A stretch of DNA of 64,000 nucleotides from Pyrocephalus nanus (GCA_038380795.1 CM076277.1:6383501-6447500); one strand, 5' to 3'; numbered from the stretch's first letter, positions 39,934-48,794 are shown. Notes: generated from the letters alone by a model not told the origin. Numbers and translations are program-made.

Positions 39934-40399
39934 CTGATATCATCACCAAACTTCTACTCTGCAGGAAGATATTCAACAGCCACACAGGCATTGAATAAAA
40001 CATCCATTTTATAATTTGAACATTCAAAGCTTATTTTAAAAAATCTATTAAAACACATTTTTTTCAATGAAACATGGTATTTTAAGAATAAAGTGTTGGA
40101 AGAACACTGCTTTCTTCATGTTGCTTCCCCCCCTAAAAATGGCAGTTCTCAGGTTTTTTTTAATTAGGTCTTTTTCCAAGGACTCTTTGAAGACTAAAGT
40201 CCATTTCCTGCCTAGTCCTAGCTAATTGTTATTATTTTAAAATATTCTAACGATGTTGCTATTTTTTAGAAAAGAAAATAAAGTCCAAGTGCCTGCTGAT
40301 TAGGGACTTAATATCCACTGAAGAAAATAAGAGGTTTTTGGATTGCAGCAGGAACAACTTTTATATCAAATTAATTTAATCAGTTGCTTTTGCTAGTGG

Positions 40400-40574
40400 G
40401 TTTTTTTTTGGGGGGGGGGAAATGATATTACAGAGTTGCTGTGCTTATTTCAGGAAAAGTGGTGCATTTAGTGCTGAGTGGCTTTTTTGTTTGTTTGGTT
40501 TTGGTTTTTTTTTTGTTGTTGTTTGTTTGGTTTTGGTTTTGTTTTGTTTTTGTTTGTTGTTTGTTTTTTTTTTT
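40400..40574. repeat. T9G10 tract and (GTTT)n-like low-complexity region
   Basis: A T9G10 run lies at about 40401-40419. At 40481-40574 there is a G/T-only stretch built from GTTT, GTTG and GGTTTT units. The open frame across it encodes only a Phe/Val/Leu-rich artefact. Confidence 0.85.
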
Positions 40575-41459
40575 GAACTGGAGATTTGTTGTGATTTAAA
40601 GAAAGACAATTCAGTTCCTAAACTGAAAGCTTCCAGGCTGTTTTCAGTCTGCAGTGGGTTTGCAAGGCTGAGTTGCAGATTCTGGGAATAGGATGTCATG
40701 GTTCAAAAATGCACGGTGAGGTGTGTAGGGTCCTGAGCGAGGTCGTATGGGAGCCTTCAGCTGATGACATCGGGGTGGGAGATGAACCACAGATGTGGTT
40801 GGAGATGGTGGCTGAAGCCAGAGCTCTGCAAACCCCTGCACTCTTTTAAAATCCTTGTTGCTTGGCTCCAAAAGAGTTGTTTTGTTTTTTCTTTTTTTCA
40901 GTTAGATGGGATTTCAAACTCAAATGTCTTTTTTGCAGCCAAAGAGTGAATCCTTTAGCTGATGTTTAGAAGGCAGGGGGCTCTGGAGGTGCTGCCTGAC
41001 TGAAAAGTATAAATTATCAGCAATATCATGATTTCATCCCAGGAGGGGAAATTGAACCTTCCCTCCTACCCCACCAAACTGAAGTAACTGATCTGTGTGC
41101 AGAGAAATGCCTGAAAAGGGGAAAAAGCCCCAGAGCTGCTCTTTTACCCTTTTGTAGGTAAAAGGACTGTTCTATTGCATGGCAAGGAATATTTTTACCA
41201 AAGAAACCCCTAAATATATATTCTCTAAATAAATGAGTATTTGTCTAAACGTGAAAACATGCAGAAAAGACTTAGTTCCTTACAGTGACCATGAACACAC
41301 AGGGAAAAAATTACAAAGAGAAAGTCACGAAATGAGATACAACCAGAAGGAACATAATAAGAAGAAAGTGTTTGGTAAGTGCCTTCTCTATGCAGGAAAA
41401 GACCCAGGAAAGATTACATCTGTCACTCAGCAAAGAGAGAAAGCTCTGACAGATCACCC

Positions 41460-42030
41460 GAAGAAAGCCTTTTTTACTTTCATCTTCGCTCCAGGAATCA
41501 GCTGTGATCAGATTGCAAAAATAATCAAGGCCAGGGGCAGAGCAGTGAGAGCTGTGGCTGCAGGAGGAGGAAGAGTTTCAAGAACACTTTGAAAGCACAG
41601 AGATAAGGTCAGGCCATTAAAAGCATCCTACAAGAAGCTCAGAACTACCAGTGACCATCCCTCAAAGCTTGTGGAGCAAGAGTGGTTTCCAGAAGACTCA
41701 GAGCAGTGCAAACTGTCTTTCAGATGGAAGGGTGGGAGGGGACCACTGGGTCATCTCACCTGCTCTTCATAGGAAAGTGCTGGAATAAAATAATCAAAGT
41801 AGCCATAAGAACCTAGAATAAGGTTTTTGGAGAAGGAACAACAGACAACGTGAGTTTATTTTGGATAAATTCTGTCAAACCTACCTCATCTCACTCCATG
41901 GGGATAAACGATGTCCACTCTACTTAATCTCACTCCATGACAGTGTGACAGACTTTGTGGACAGGAAGGTCAGATATCTTGACTTCTGTGAGCTTCTAGC
42001 ACTGTCTCACACGACAGTCTCACATAAGTG
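41460..42030 (+). mobile_element. Old CR1-like LINE, left part (reverse transcriptase region)
   Basis: On the + strand the sequence follows a CR1 ORF2 layout. 'aggaaagtgctggaataaaataatcaaag' is followed by 'ttctgtcaaacctacctcatctc'. Then come 'agatatcttgacttctgtgagc' and 'cactgtctcacacgacagtctcacataag', corresponding to the reverse-transcriptase segment with the Asp-Phe ... Asp-Thr-Val-Ser-His pattern. Many frameshifts and stops make it inactive. An internal near-duplication of 'tctcactccatg' occurs at about 41888 and 41928. The copy is interrupted at about 42031 by a younger CR1. The left boundary is uncertain; the part from about 41770 is most secure. Confidence 0.65.
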
Positions 42031-42312
42031 ATATAGAATCAGGTACAGGATATAGAATTACAGAACCACTGAGGTTGGAAAAGCTCCCCATAATAAAGTC
42101 CAACCTGTGCCCAATCCCCACCTTGTCCCCCAGCCCAGAGCACTGAGTGCCACATCCAGTTATTCCTTGGACACCTCCAGGGATAGAAACTCCAAACCTT
42201 CCTGGGCAGCCCCTTCCAATGCCTGAACACTTTTTCCAGGAAGAAATTCTTCCTGGTGTCCAACCAGACCCTCCCCTGGAGCAGTTTGAGGCTGGTTCCT
42301 CTTGTCCTCCAG
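42031..42312 (-). mobile_element. Younger CR1 fragment nested in the old CR1 copy
   Basis: The + strand starts with ATATAGAAT-type words, the complement of the 3' octamer, at 42031 and 42050. It then reads 'gaggttggaaaagctcccc', 'gacacctccagggatagaaactcc', 'gggcagccccttccaatgcc' and 'gaagaaattcttcctggtgtcc'. It ends near 'ctggttcctcttgtcctcc'. The element is therefore the 3' ~280 bases of a CR1, oriented left, opposite to the host element. It is clearly better preserved than its host, so it inserted later. Confidence 0.92.
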
Positions 42313-43130
42313 ATGACATTGCAGGAGGCTGGAAGAGATAGGAAAATCATACTCCAAAATTATACCTTCATGGCCCATTGTCAGGCTAGAATAATGTCTG
42401 GAGTGTATCCTGGGCCCAGTAATGTCCGATAGTTTTATTAATGTCGTAGAAGGTGGAACAGAAAATATTTTGCAGGATATCTGCAGATGGTACCAAACTG
42501 GGGGAACAGCAACAGCCTTTGAAGGCAGCATTGTAATACAGAATGATCCTGACAAATTGCAGGAACAGCCTGAAAAAAATAGGATGCAATTCAAGATGAA
42601 TCAGTGCAAAGTTGTCACTGATGCATAATCAACCGTTCAAATATAGGATGGGGACAACTGATTACAAGGCAGTTCTGCAAGAAAGCAGCTGGGGTTGCAG
42701 TGAATCAGAAGCTGCACATGAGTCGACAGTGTCAGGCCGTTGCAAAAAGGGCGTATGTCAAACTGGGACATGTAAACAGGGGTGTCATATGTTAGACATG
42801 TGAAGTAATCCCACTGGGTGCTGGGAAGATTTAAAACACAGCACAACATCCAGTTTCACTCAAAGCTGCACTTTGAGACATGTGTTGTCCAGCCACAGAG
42901 CAGTGAGCTGAGTGCCAGGCCCAGAGAACATGACGTACAAGGAGTGACCGAAGGAACTGGGCTGGTTTGGGGAGGAGATGTAAAATGTCTGCAAATATGT
43001 CAAAAACTGCTGCAAAGAGGAAGGAAGTGAACTGTTCTCCATTTTATCTGAGAACACCGTAAAAAGAAACAGGTTTCCCAAAAGCTTTCGATAGCAGGAC
43101 AAAGTTTCTATGGTAAAGCCACTAGAGGGG
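42313..43130 (+). mobile_element. Old CR1-like LINE, right part
   Basis: After the nested insertion the ORF2-like text resumes: 'ggagtgtatcctgggcccagt', 'ttttattaatg', 'gatggtaccaaactgggg', then 'aatgatcctgacaaattgcagg', 'ataggatgcaattcaa' and 'cagtgcaaagttgtc'. Further on are 'cagttctgcaagaaagcagctggggttgcagtg', 'aacaggggtgtcatatgttagacatg' and 'gtctgcaaatatgtcaaa'. This order is that of the ORF2 region downstream of the reverse transcriptase catalytic core in old amniote CR1/L3-type elements. It has multiple stops and is inactive. The right end is placed where similarity fades. Confidence 0.75.
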
Positions 43131-45023
43131 ATCAGCCACAGGGATTATTGGATCTGCATTGTGTGGGTCAAACATGCCCCAGTGGAACAAACACAGCTAA
43201 TGCTGTCCCTGGGCAGACAGAACTGCAGATCACTTCCCAACACACTCTGTTCCCTCTAAGGAATCCTCAGTCTGTCCATCAAGTTGATTCTTTCAAAATT
43301 GCTGTAATGCCAATTCTTTTTTAAATGTTTTTTCTCCCAATAATTCCGAGCAGGAAGGAAGTAAACCCTGAAGCTGACAATGTTACTAAGTGGTAATATC
43401 ACTCCATAATGAAATAGTTTTATTTTTCAAATCCAAATAACTTCTAACTCTTTTATTTTTGTTTGTAAAACTAGTCAGAATTTCCACTTTTCCTTTCCCC
43501 AAAGTGGTAGGCAAAGCGTGAAAGGGGTCATCAACACTGTGAATTTCATTCAAGATGAGTTGTGCACCTACATATATAGGACTTATGGGGGGGAAAAAAA
43601 GAAGGAAAGAAAAAAATCCCCGCGTTTAATTATCAGCATAGCACTGAAAGAAAGACAGACAGCAACAAAAAGTAAGATAAAACACTTCAAGTAACACAGC
43701 TGAGCTTGTTGTGACTACTCCTGATGGGAACTGTTATCAAAGTCAGGTACACGAAGCACATTTGGCCCTTTATTGTGCACAGAAATGTCTGTAAACTTCA
43801 CTGCAACACACAGCAAATCACACACATTATTTTGAAAAACCCAAACCACCCCAAAGCTGTAGCAAGAGAGGATTTTCACAATCCCACACCACACTGTTGT
43901 TCCATGTAATCTGCACCTGACAAAGAAATTGAAAAATCTCTAAGAACATACCTACTTGATTGTATATTGCTATATTTGGGGGGAAAAAATTCCTCCTGGA
44001 TCCCAGTGGGGAATTCAGCTCATGCTCTGAAGCATAAGATTTGATTACTCTTTTTTGAACATGCATAACTGCCATTGCTATTACTGGTCATAACATTTTG
44101 TCAGGAAAGAGAAATATTATTCTGCAATGTAATAAAAATAGATAAAATTCAATATAGCTTCAGAATCATTTGCTGCATTTCCAAAGTAAATATTAAGCAC
44201 CCATCAAGATTATTCCATTGGATAAGCCAAGGAAGCCTCCAGTGCTATCTGTTCATTTTATTATCTCTAATTTTCAAGAGTGCAAAAATGCTTTCAGTAA
44301 ATATTATGGGTTCTTCCTGTGCTAAAAGAGATGCTAAATGACCTTCACCAACTTAGTTATAAATAACAGGAGCAGGGAGCACACACACGCCGTGTAGTTT
44401 CAGCTCTATTCAAACCTATCAGCCAGTTCTGCCCAGTGGATAAAAATGGACACCAGACCCTGCTTGCTTTTTTTCCCCTTCTCCATAATCCCACCCCAGT
44501 TCCCTCTTGAAAGGCATTCTGTTCTGTCAGCCATAATGGCATCTGCTGGTGGAGACAGGAAGCCATAAATCTGTAGGGTTCCTCTCGACCAAGCCTTGTT
44601 AATGCTCCCATTTATCACCGAGGATAGGGTGCCATCTCACTACTGCTCTGCTCAGAAGTCCATCTTCTCAATTTCCCCTTCCCAAAGGAGCAACCATTTA
44701 AAACAGTGACTTTCTCATCTTGCATGTTGAGACTGAAAACGCCACTGATACAAATACCATACCCAGTGTGTAGCATTTGGATTTAAGCCATGACTCTGGA
44801 GAACAATAGCTGCTACTTGCTGAGCCCAGACTACACTGAACTGCAGCTCTGCTTACATCTAGAGCTTGGATCTTTTCAACTTGCATGAGAGTAGCAGATC
44901 CCAGATGGAGAGGTGAAAATATGAGGGGACTCTGTCATTTGCTTTCCCTCCCTGTCCGATGCAAGTGTCCCAACACATTATATCGTGTCCCACAGCTTGG
45001 GAGAATTGTTAATAAAACATCAC
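43131..45023. other. Intergenic DNA, no supported gene
   Basis: Noncoding AT-rich sequence with short open frames only. No repeat family or regulatory motif cluster was recognised. Confidence 0.65.
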
Positions 45024-45047
45024 TGTGTTAAAGCAGCGTTTAACACA
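45024..45047. repeat. Perfect 9-bp palindrome with 6-base centre
   Basis: TGTGTTAAA at 45024-45032 and its exact reverse complement TTTAACACA at 45039-45047 flank the centre GCAGCG. Outside this, GAATTGT (45003-45009) and ACAATTC (45047-45053) form a second, wider inverted pair. The nested arrangement could form a hairpin or bind a dimeric factor. It lies about 3.2 kb upstream of the TSHZ2 start codon. Confidence 0.75.
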
Positions 45048-46559
45048 CAATTCTTTGTAATAAACAGTCTATCAGAGGTGCAGCATCTTTCTGTGCAGCC
45101 AGGGAGGAGAAGAACTAGGAAACCAGCTAGAGGTGTCCGCAGTTTTCTGATTTGGGAAGCAGTAGCTGAAGGGTTCAAAATCACAGATCGAGGCAGCATG
45201 AAATGTGAAAAGAAAATCCTAGTTTGCCACCCTGTCCCTGAACTACCTGATCCAGGTCCAGTGCCGCACTTTTCAAATCAGATAGTGGGTCATTTCCTCT
45301 CATCCCAGCGCAGGGATAATTGCCCCGCTGCTGTGGATGCTGTGGCCCCTCCTGGCCCTGCATTTCCACCTGCCTGAACTGCAGACAAACCGAAATCCCC
45401 GGTGTGCACCGAGAGGGTTTTACACGTGCTGCACACAGGGATGAGAGGGCTGTGCAATTCCAACTGACTCAAACAGAGCTGTTCACTCCTGGGTGAGTTA
45501 TGCCAGGCAGAAGTGGAAAAATGAGTATTTTATGATAGTGTTATCCTATTTTATCTTTCATACTAAGCATTTGCCTGCACCAATAAATACTTTTACATTG
45601 CTTATAAAAATTGCTAGAGTTCGTGCAGGGAAGGCTATCAAATAATTTAAGTGAAATCAGTTGGGTGGACACTTTCACAAACACAATCTCATGTTAGGCT
45701 GCTAAATACAGAGGTCACTTAGGGGTCTGCCCGGGGACACTCCCTCCCTGCCAGGGCTGCAGGGCTGTGGTCTGCTCATGGACAGTGGCACCGGCTACAA
45801 CACAGCGGCTCTTGCTGGTGCTTTGTAACTGAGCCTGCTCTGACAGACTGATTGGAGAGGGATGCAAATAATTCCTGTTAAACCCAACAGTTTCATTAGA
45901 AAGAGAACAAATGCCAGAACAGAAAAAAAAGAAAAAAAAGAAAAAAAGTATCTAAGAACTCAGTCCCACAGCAAACTCTGGGGTTAAGCTATGGAGTAGC
46001 AGAAAAGCCACTTTTAAGAGGTTTTATATTAATTACTTGTGAACATATAGAAATTAATCCATTCTTTCAGCTCCACATCACTTTTAAACCCTCAAGGTGT
46101 TAAGACAAGCAGTGGGACAAAAAAAAAACAACCCAACACAAAAGTGATATGAATAAAGGGGACAGGGAAAGTTGTCTCCATGTGTCTTAGGGACCAAAAC
46201 TATTCAAAGCTCCAGTGTCACCTGCCCTTCCTTGGCCTGACAGTCTGGTGGGTCTGTGTAAGGGTGAGAAACTCTGGTTGGTTGGACAGGGCACAGATTT
46301 GGCTTTCCACGAGGGTAGAGAAGCACCTGATGGATGTACCTGTCTCCCACTAAATCCAGGCACCAGGGGGAATTAGAGGATCAGAGGGAGCTTGAGCATG
46401 ACATACCAACCCTGCCCTGCGGGCTCACTGAGGGGCAGCGCTCTGGTACCTCAGAAGGGCCTCAGGTGCTGCCTGGGATTTCACCTGAACTTCACTGAAC
46501 TTTGTGCCTGCATCCAGCCCCTCCGATCCCCCCCTGCTCCTTCCACAGGAACACCAGGG
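45048..46559. other. Intergenic DNA just upstream of the promoter region
   Basis: Noncoding. Contains A-rich simple sequence at about 45922-45949 (A runs broken by single G) and at 46120-46130. GC content rises gradually toward the right. Confidence 0.65.
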
Positions 46560-47460
46560 TGCGCAGGGAGACCTGGATGGCGAAGGGCCCCAGTGCCCGG
46601 CCCTGAGCCGTCCGCAGGCGGGAGCATCTCAGGGAGCATTCACGGGTACGCAGCCCCGGGAGCACCTGAGGGAGCACCCACGGGTGCCCAGCCCCACCCG
46701 TGCCCAGCCCCGAGCCCTCCGCAGGTGGCAGCAGCTGACGAAGCCCCCGCTGTCCCTGGGAGCCGCGGGGCAGCGCCGCGCCCCCGCCCGCACAGCGGGA
46801 TAATTGCCATAAATCCCTCTTTTTCTCCCGGAACCGCCCGCATCCCGCGTGTCTCGGGTGGCAGCGGGCGGAGGGCGCTGCCGCCCCGGCCCCGCAGCGC
46901 CCTCCCTTGGGAAGAGAACCCTGCGGGGGCGCGGGGAGCGAACCCGCGTGGGGAGGGTGTGGTTCCGTGTGTGGGGGTGTGTTTGGGTGTGTTTGGGTGG
47001 TGGTCCCGTGTGTAGAGGGGGCTGGTCCTGCATGGGAAGGGGGGTGGTCCCGCGTGGGAAAGTGGTAGTCCCTCGTGAGGAGGTGGTGGTCCCGTGCGTG
47101 TGGGGTAGTCCTGCATGTGGGGGGGTGATCCCGGTGGGATGGGGGTGGTCCCGCATGGAAGGGGGGTGGTCCCGCGTGGGGAGAGGATGGTCCCATGTAA
47201 TGTATGGGGTGGTCGCGCATGTGGGGAGGGGATGGTCCCGCGTGGGGTTGGGGTGGTCGCGCATGGAGGGGGGTGGTCCCGGCCGGCAGGGGTGGTCCCG
47301 GCGGGGGTGGCGGTGCCGCGGCGGGCGCTGTTGGGGTCGCCCCGCGGGCGCGGTGCCGGCGCCCTGTCTCTTTAATGAGCGGCGCTGCCGCCCGGCTGCG
47401 CGGAGCACATTTCATCCTGTCATCGGGTCGCGGAGGAGGAGTTTGTTAATGTTCAGTTTG
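46560..47460 (+). promoter_or_regulatory. TSHZ2: GC- and CpG-rich promoter region of TSHZ2
   Basis: A sharp rise in GC and CpG content marks this ~0.9 kb as a CpG island within AT-rich surroundings. It ends less than 1 kb before the TSHZ2 start codon. CpG-rich words such as 'gccgccccggccccgcagcgccc' and 'gagcggcgctgccgcccggctgcgcgg' flank a G-rich minisatellite. No convincing TATA box was seen, as is usual for such developmental gene promoters. The exact transcription start is not visible from the sequence. Long open frames here (up to 307 codons) are a by-product of repeats and high GC and are not called as genes. Confidence 0.6.
46960..47330. repeat. G-rich minisatellite (GGTGGTCCCGCGTGGGGAGG-like units)
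   Basis: About 15 or more imperfect copies of a roughly 20-25-base unit: GGTGGTCCCGCGTGGG followed by a short G/A spacer. Units vary (CCCGCATGG, TCGCGCATG, CCCATGTAATG). The + strand is strongly G-rich with many runs of three or more G, so G-quadruplex formation is plausible. The minus strand translates to repeated His-Pro/Arg-Asp motifs, which explains the long artefactual open frames here. It sits directly upstream of the presumed first exon. Confidence 0.88.
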
Positions 47461-47670
47461 CTCGGTGGATCGATGTTTGCTGGCATCGCCTCGCCCTGCC
47501 TGTGTGTGTGTGCGTGTGTGTGTGTGTGTGCGTGTGTGCGGGTGTGTGTGTTTGTGTGCGTGTGCCCGAGCGCGGGTGTGCGTGTGCGCGCGTGTGTGTG
47601 CGGATCCCAGATTTCCTCCCATCCAAAGCCTCCCTGTCCTCTCCCATATCACTCACTGCCTGGCATCTGA
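47449..47670 (+). other. Possible 73-codon upstream ORF through the TG tract
   Basis: An ATG at 47449 opens a frame beginning MFSLLGGSMFAGIASPC. It runs through the TG repeat (as alternating Cys/Val) and stops at about 47670. If transcription starts upstream of 47449 this would be an upstream ORF in the TSHZ2 leader. It looks like a repeat-driven frame, not a selected protein. It is listed because it would affect translation if present in the mRNA. Confidence 0.2.
47501..47602. repeat. (TG/CG)n alternating purine-pyrimidine tract
   Basis: About 100 bases of nearly pure alternating TG with CG substitutions, including GTGTGCGCGCGTGTGTG near the end. Such sequence is prone to Z-DNA. It lies in the presumed promoter or 5' leader. 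Confidence 0.92.
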
Positions 47671-47693
47671 CAGCACGGAACCTGCAGCGCTCC

Positions 47694-47733
47694 GCGCACA
47701 CACACACGCACACACACACACACACCGCACACC
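47694..47733. repeat. (CA)n tract, inverted relative to the TG tract upstream
   Basis: CGCACACACACACGCACACACA-type sequence, complementary to the TG/CG tract that ends 91 bases earlier. Together they form a long potential stem. Confidence 0.92.
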
Positions 47734-47920
47734 CGGGCACCGCTCCGCCATACAGCTCTGCGAGGAGGAGGAGGAGGAGGGCAGGACAGGGAAGGGAGGA
47801 AGCAGCCAGCCCCACAGTCTTTCTAGAGCTGCCTTTTTAATATATACATATCTATTTTGTTATTTATTTATTACCATTCTCTTGGCACTGTGGGCGCCTT
47901 TCATTTGCTCCTGAGCTTGG

Positions 47921-47954
47921 ATGTCTGAATCAAAGCAAAGCAAGTGTTGCAACA

Positions 47955-47959
<5 letters not shown>
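47921..47959 (+). other. Short upstream ORF (12 codons plus stop)
   Basis: ATG at 47921 encodes MSESKQSKCCNS and the stop TAA merges with the start of the A tract. It is out of the main coding exon and 281 bases upstream of the TSHZ2 ATG. If transcribed it could reduce or tune initiation at the main start codon. Confidence 0.4.
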
Positions 47960-47997
<38 letters not shown>

Positions 47998-48002
47998 CCT
48001 AC

Positions 48003-48039
<37 letters not shown>

Positions 48040-48058
48040 AGAGAGAGAAAGAAAGAAA
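47958..48058. repeat. Paired poly(A) tracts with GA tail
   Basis: A run of 39 A (47958-47996), the spacer GCCTACC, a second run of 33 A (48004-48036), then GAGAGAGAGAGAAAGAAAGAAA. The two tracts sit in the presumed 5' leader, 183-283 bases before the start codon. Homopolymers of this length are also common sites of sequencing length error. Confidence 0.92.
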
Positions 48059-48240
48059 CCTAGATCTGTAAAATAAAATAAAAACCAAACAGGTTCCTAT
48101 CAGTGAAGTGGAAAGGAGGGGGGCAGGGGAGGCTTGAGGGGGGTGCTGGGGAAGCAGCTGAGAGGCAGAGGAACACGGCTCAGGAGCGTCTCAGGGCTCT
48201 CGGATCTGGGGACAGAAGTGAGATTGGAGAAAGTAGAGCG

Positions 48241-48280
48241 ATGCCAAGGAGGAAACAGCAAGCACCCAAACGGGCTGCAG
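48241..48280 (+). CDS. TSHZ2: TSHZ2 coding exon 1 (N-terminus only)
   Basis: The exon encodes MPRRKQQAPKRAA plus the first base of codon 14. Teashirt family zinc-finger homeobox proteins all begin MPRRKQQAP; the following KRAAG is the TSHZ2 form, whereas TSHZ1 and TSHZ3 have RRSAA or RRAAA. A short first coding exon followed by a very large intron and one big exon with the zinc fingers and homeobox is the known gene layout. The start context has G at -3 and C at +4, acceptable for initiation. The exon ends in phase 1 at a strong donor, and codon 14 would become Gly if the next exon starts with G. The protein is a nuclear transcriptional repressor in development. The rest of the protein is outside the window. 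The gene assignment rests on only 13 residues plus the splice phase, so TSHZ2 is preferred over its paralogues but not absolute. Confidence 0.85.
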
Positions 48281-48286
48281 GTAAGG
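48281..48286 (+). other. Splice donor of TSHZ2 exon 1
   Basis: CTGCAG|GTAAGG fits the vertebrate donor consensus (AG|GTAAGT) at all but the last position. It is placed exactly where the teashirt N-terminal identity stops (codon 14, phase 1). Confidence 0.88.
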
Positions 48287-48478
48287 AGAAGCCATCCACT
48301 TACACAGCCTCTGTCTCTCCACTCCTTCCAATCCTACCCCCCATCTTTATTATTATTTAGGGTCACCCTTGCTTTTCCGGGCTTGATCTTTATTTATTTA
48401 TCCCCCCTCCCCCTCCCTTTCCCTCCGTAACTCCATGGAGCCAGTTTCATTCCTTATTGCCAAGATCTTTACTCTGAC

Positions 48479-48650
48479 ATGGGCTGTCCCCTTCCACCCT
48501 CGCCGCTCCCCCGGTCGCTCCCCGCTCCCGCCGCTCCCGCTCCAGCCTGCCCTGCCCAAACTTTTCCCCCCAACTTTCTCCCACTCGGCTCCCCTTCTCC
48601 CCCTGCCCTTTCCCCTTCCCGAACCGAAAGCAGCCGGTCTCCCGTTTCCT
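48479..48650 (+). repeat. Polypyrimidine (C/T-rich) tract
   Basis: About 170 bases with C and T making up most positions on the + strand, many CCC runs, and a CpG-rich left part (CGCCGCTCCC units near 48500-48540). It begins 200 bases into intron 1. Such DNA can form triplex or i-motif structures, and C-rich GC-box-like sequence fits the downstream edge of a promoter island. Confidence 0.75.
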
Positions 48651-48794
48651 TCTCGCTTTAGTACGTTTATTTTTTCCCCGTCTTGATTTTTTCCCCCTCC
48701 CGGTGGTTTTTGGTTTTGATCCGTGTGTTTCGCGAAGTGGGTCGGGGTGTTTAATCTTTTATTTCGCCGTGTTTCTGGTGGCAGTTCTGGCCGG

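Larger units (their letters stand above)
37321..41459. other. Intergenic DNA, no supported gene
   Basis: Noncoding. 38780-39240 is AT-rich with many ATTA/TAAT cores and could be a conserved element. Simple repeats at 39874-39933 and 40400-40574 are listed separately. No coding exon was recognised. Confidence 0.65.
47734..48240 (+). other. TSHZ2: Presumed 5' untranslated leader of TSHZ2 exon 1
   Basis: This sequence leads without an evident splice acceptor to the TSHZ2 start codon at 48241, so at least its 3' part should be 5' UTR. It contains an AT-rich stretch (47837-47875), a 12-codon upstream ORF, and two long A tracts with a GA tail. The last ~180 bases are G-rich with no in-frame ATG. 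The frame of the main ORF is open back to a TAA at 48079, but no ATG occurs in it, so 48241 is the start. The 5' limit of the exon is not determined. Confidence 0.5.

Noticed and set aside
40481..40574. Membrane-protein-like open frame (Phe/Val/Leu-rich)
   Set aside because: Translation of a GTTT simple repeat.
46492..47415. 307-codon open frame on the minus strand, and overlapping 259- and 273-codon frames
   Set aside because: They are produced by the G-rich minisatellite and high GC content. The translations are His-Pro-Arg-Asp or Gly-Val-Arg repeats, several frames are open at once, and the region is the TSHZ2 promoter.
48103..48240. In-frame N-terminal extension of TSHZ2
   Set aside because: The frame is open upstream of 48241 but has no ATG, only a GTG at 48103. 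The family start MPRRKQQAP is exactly at 48241.
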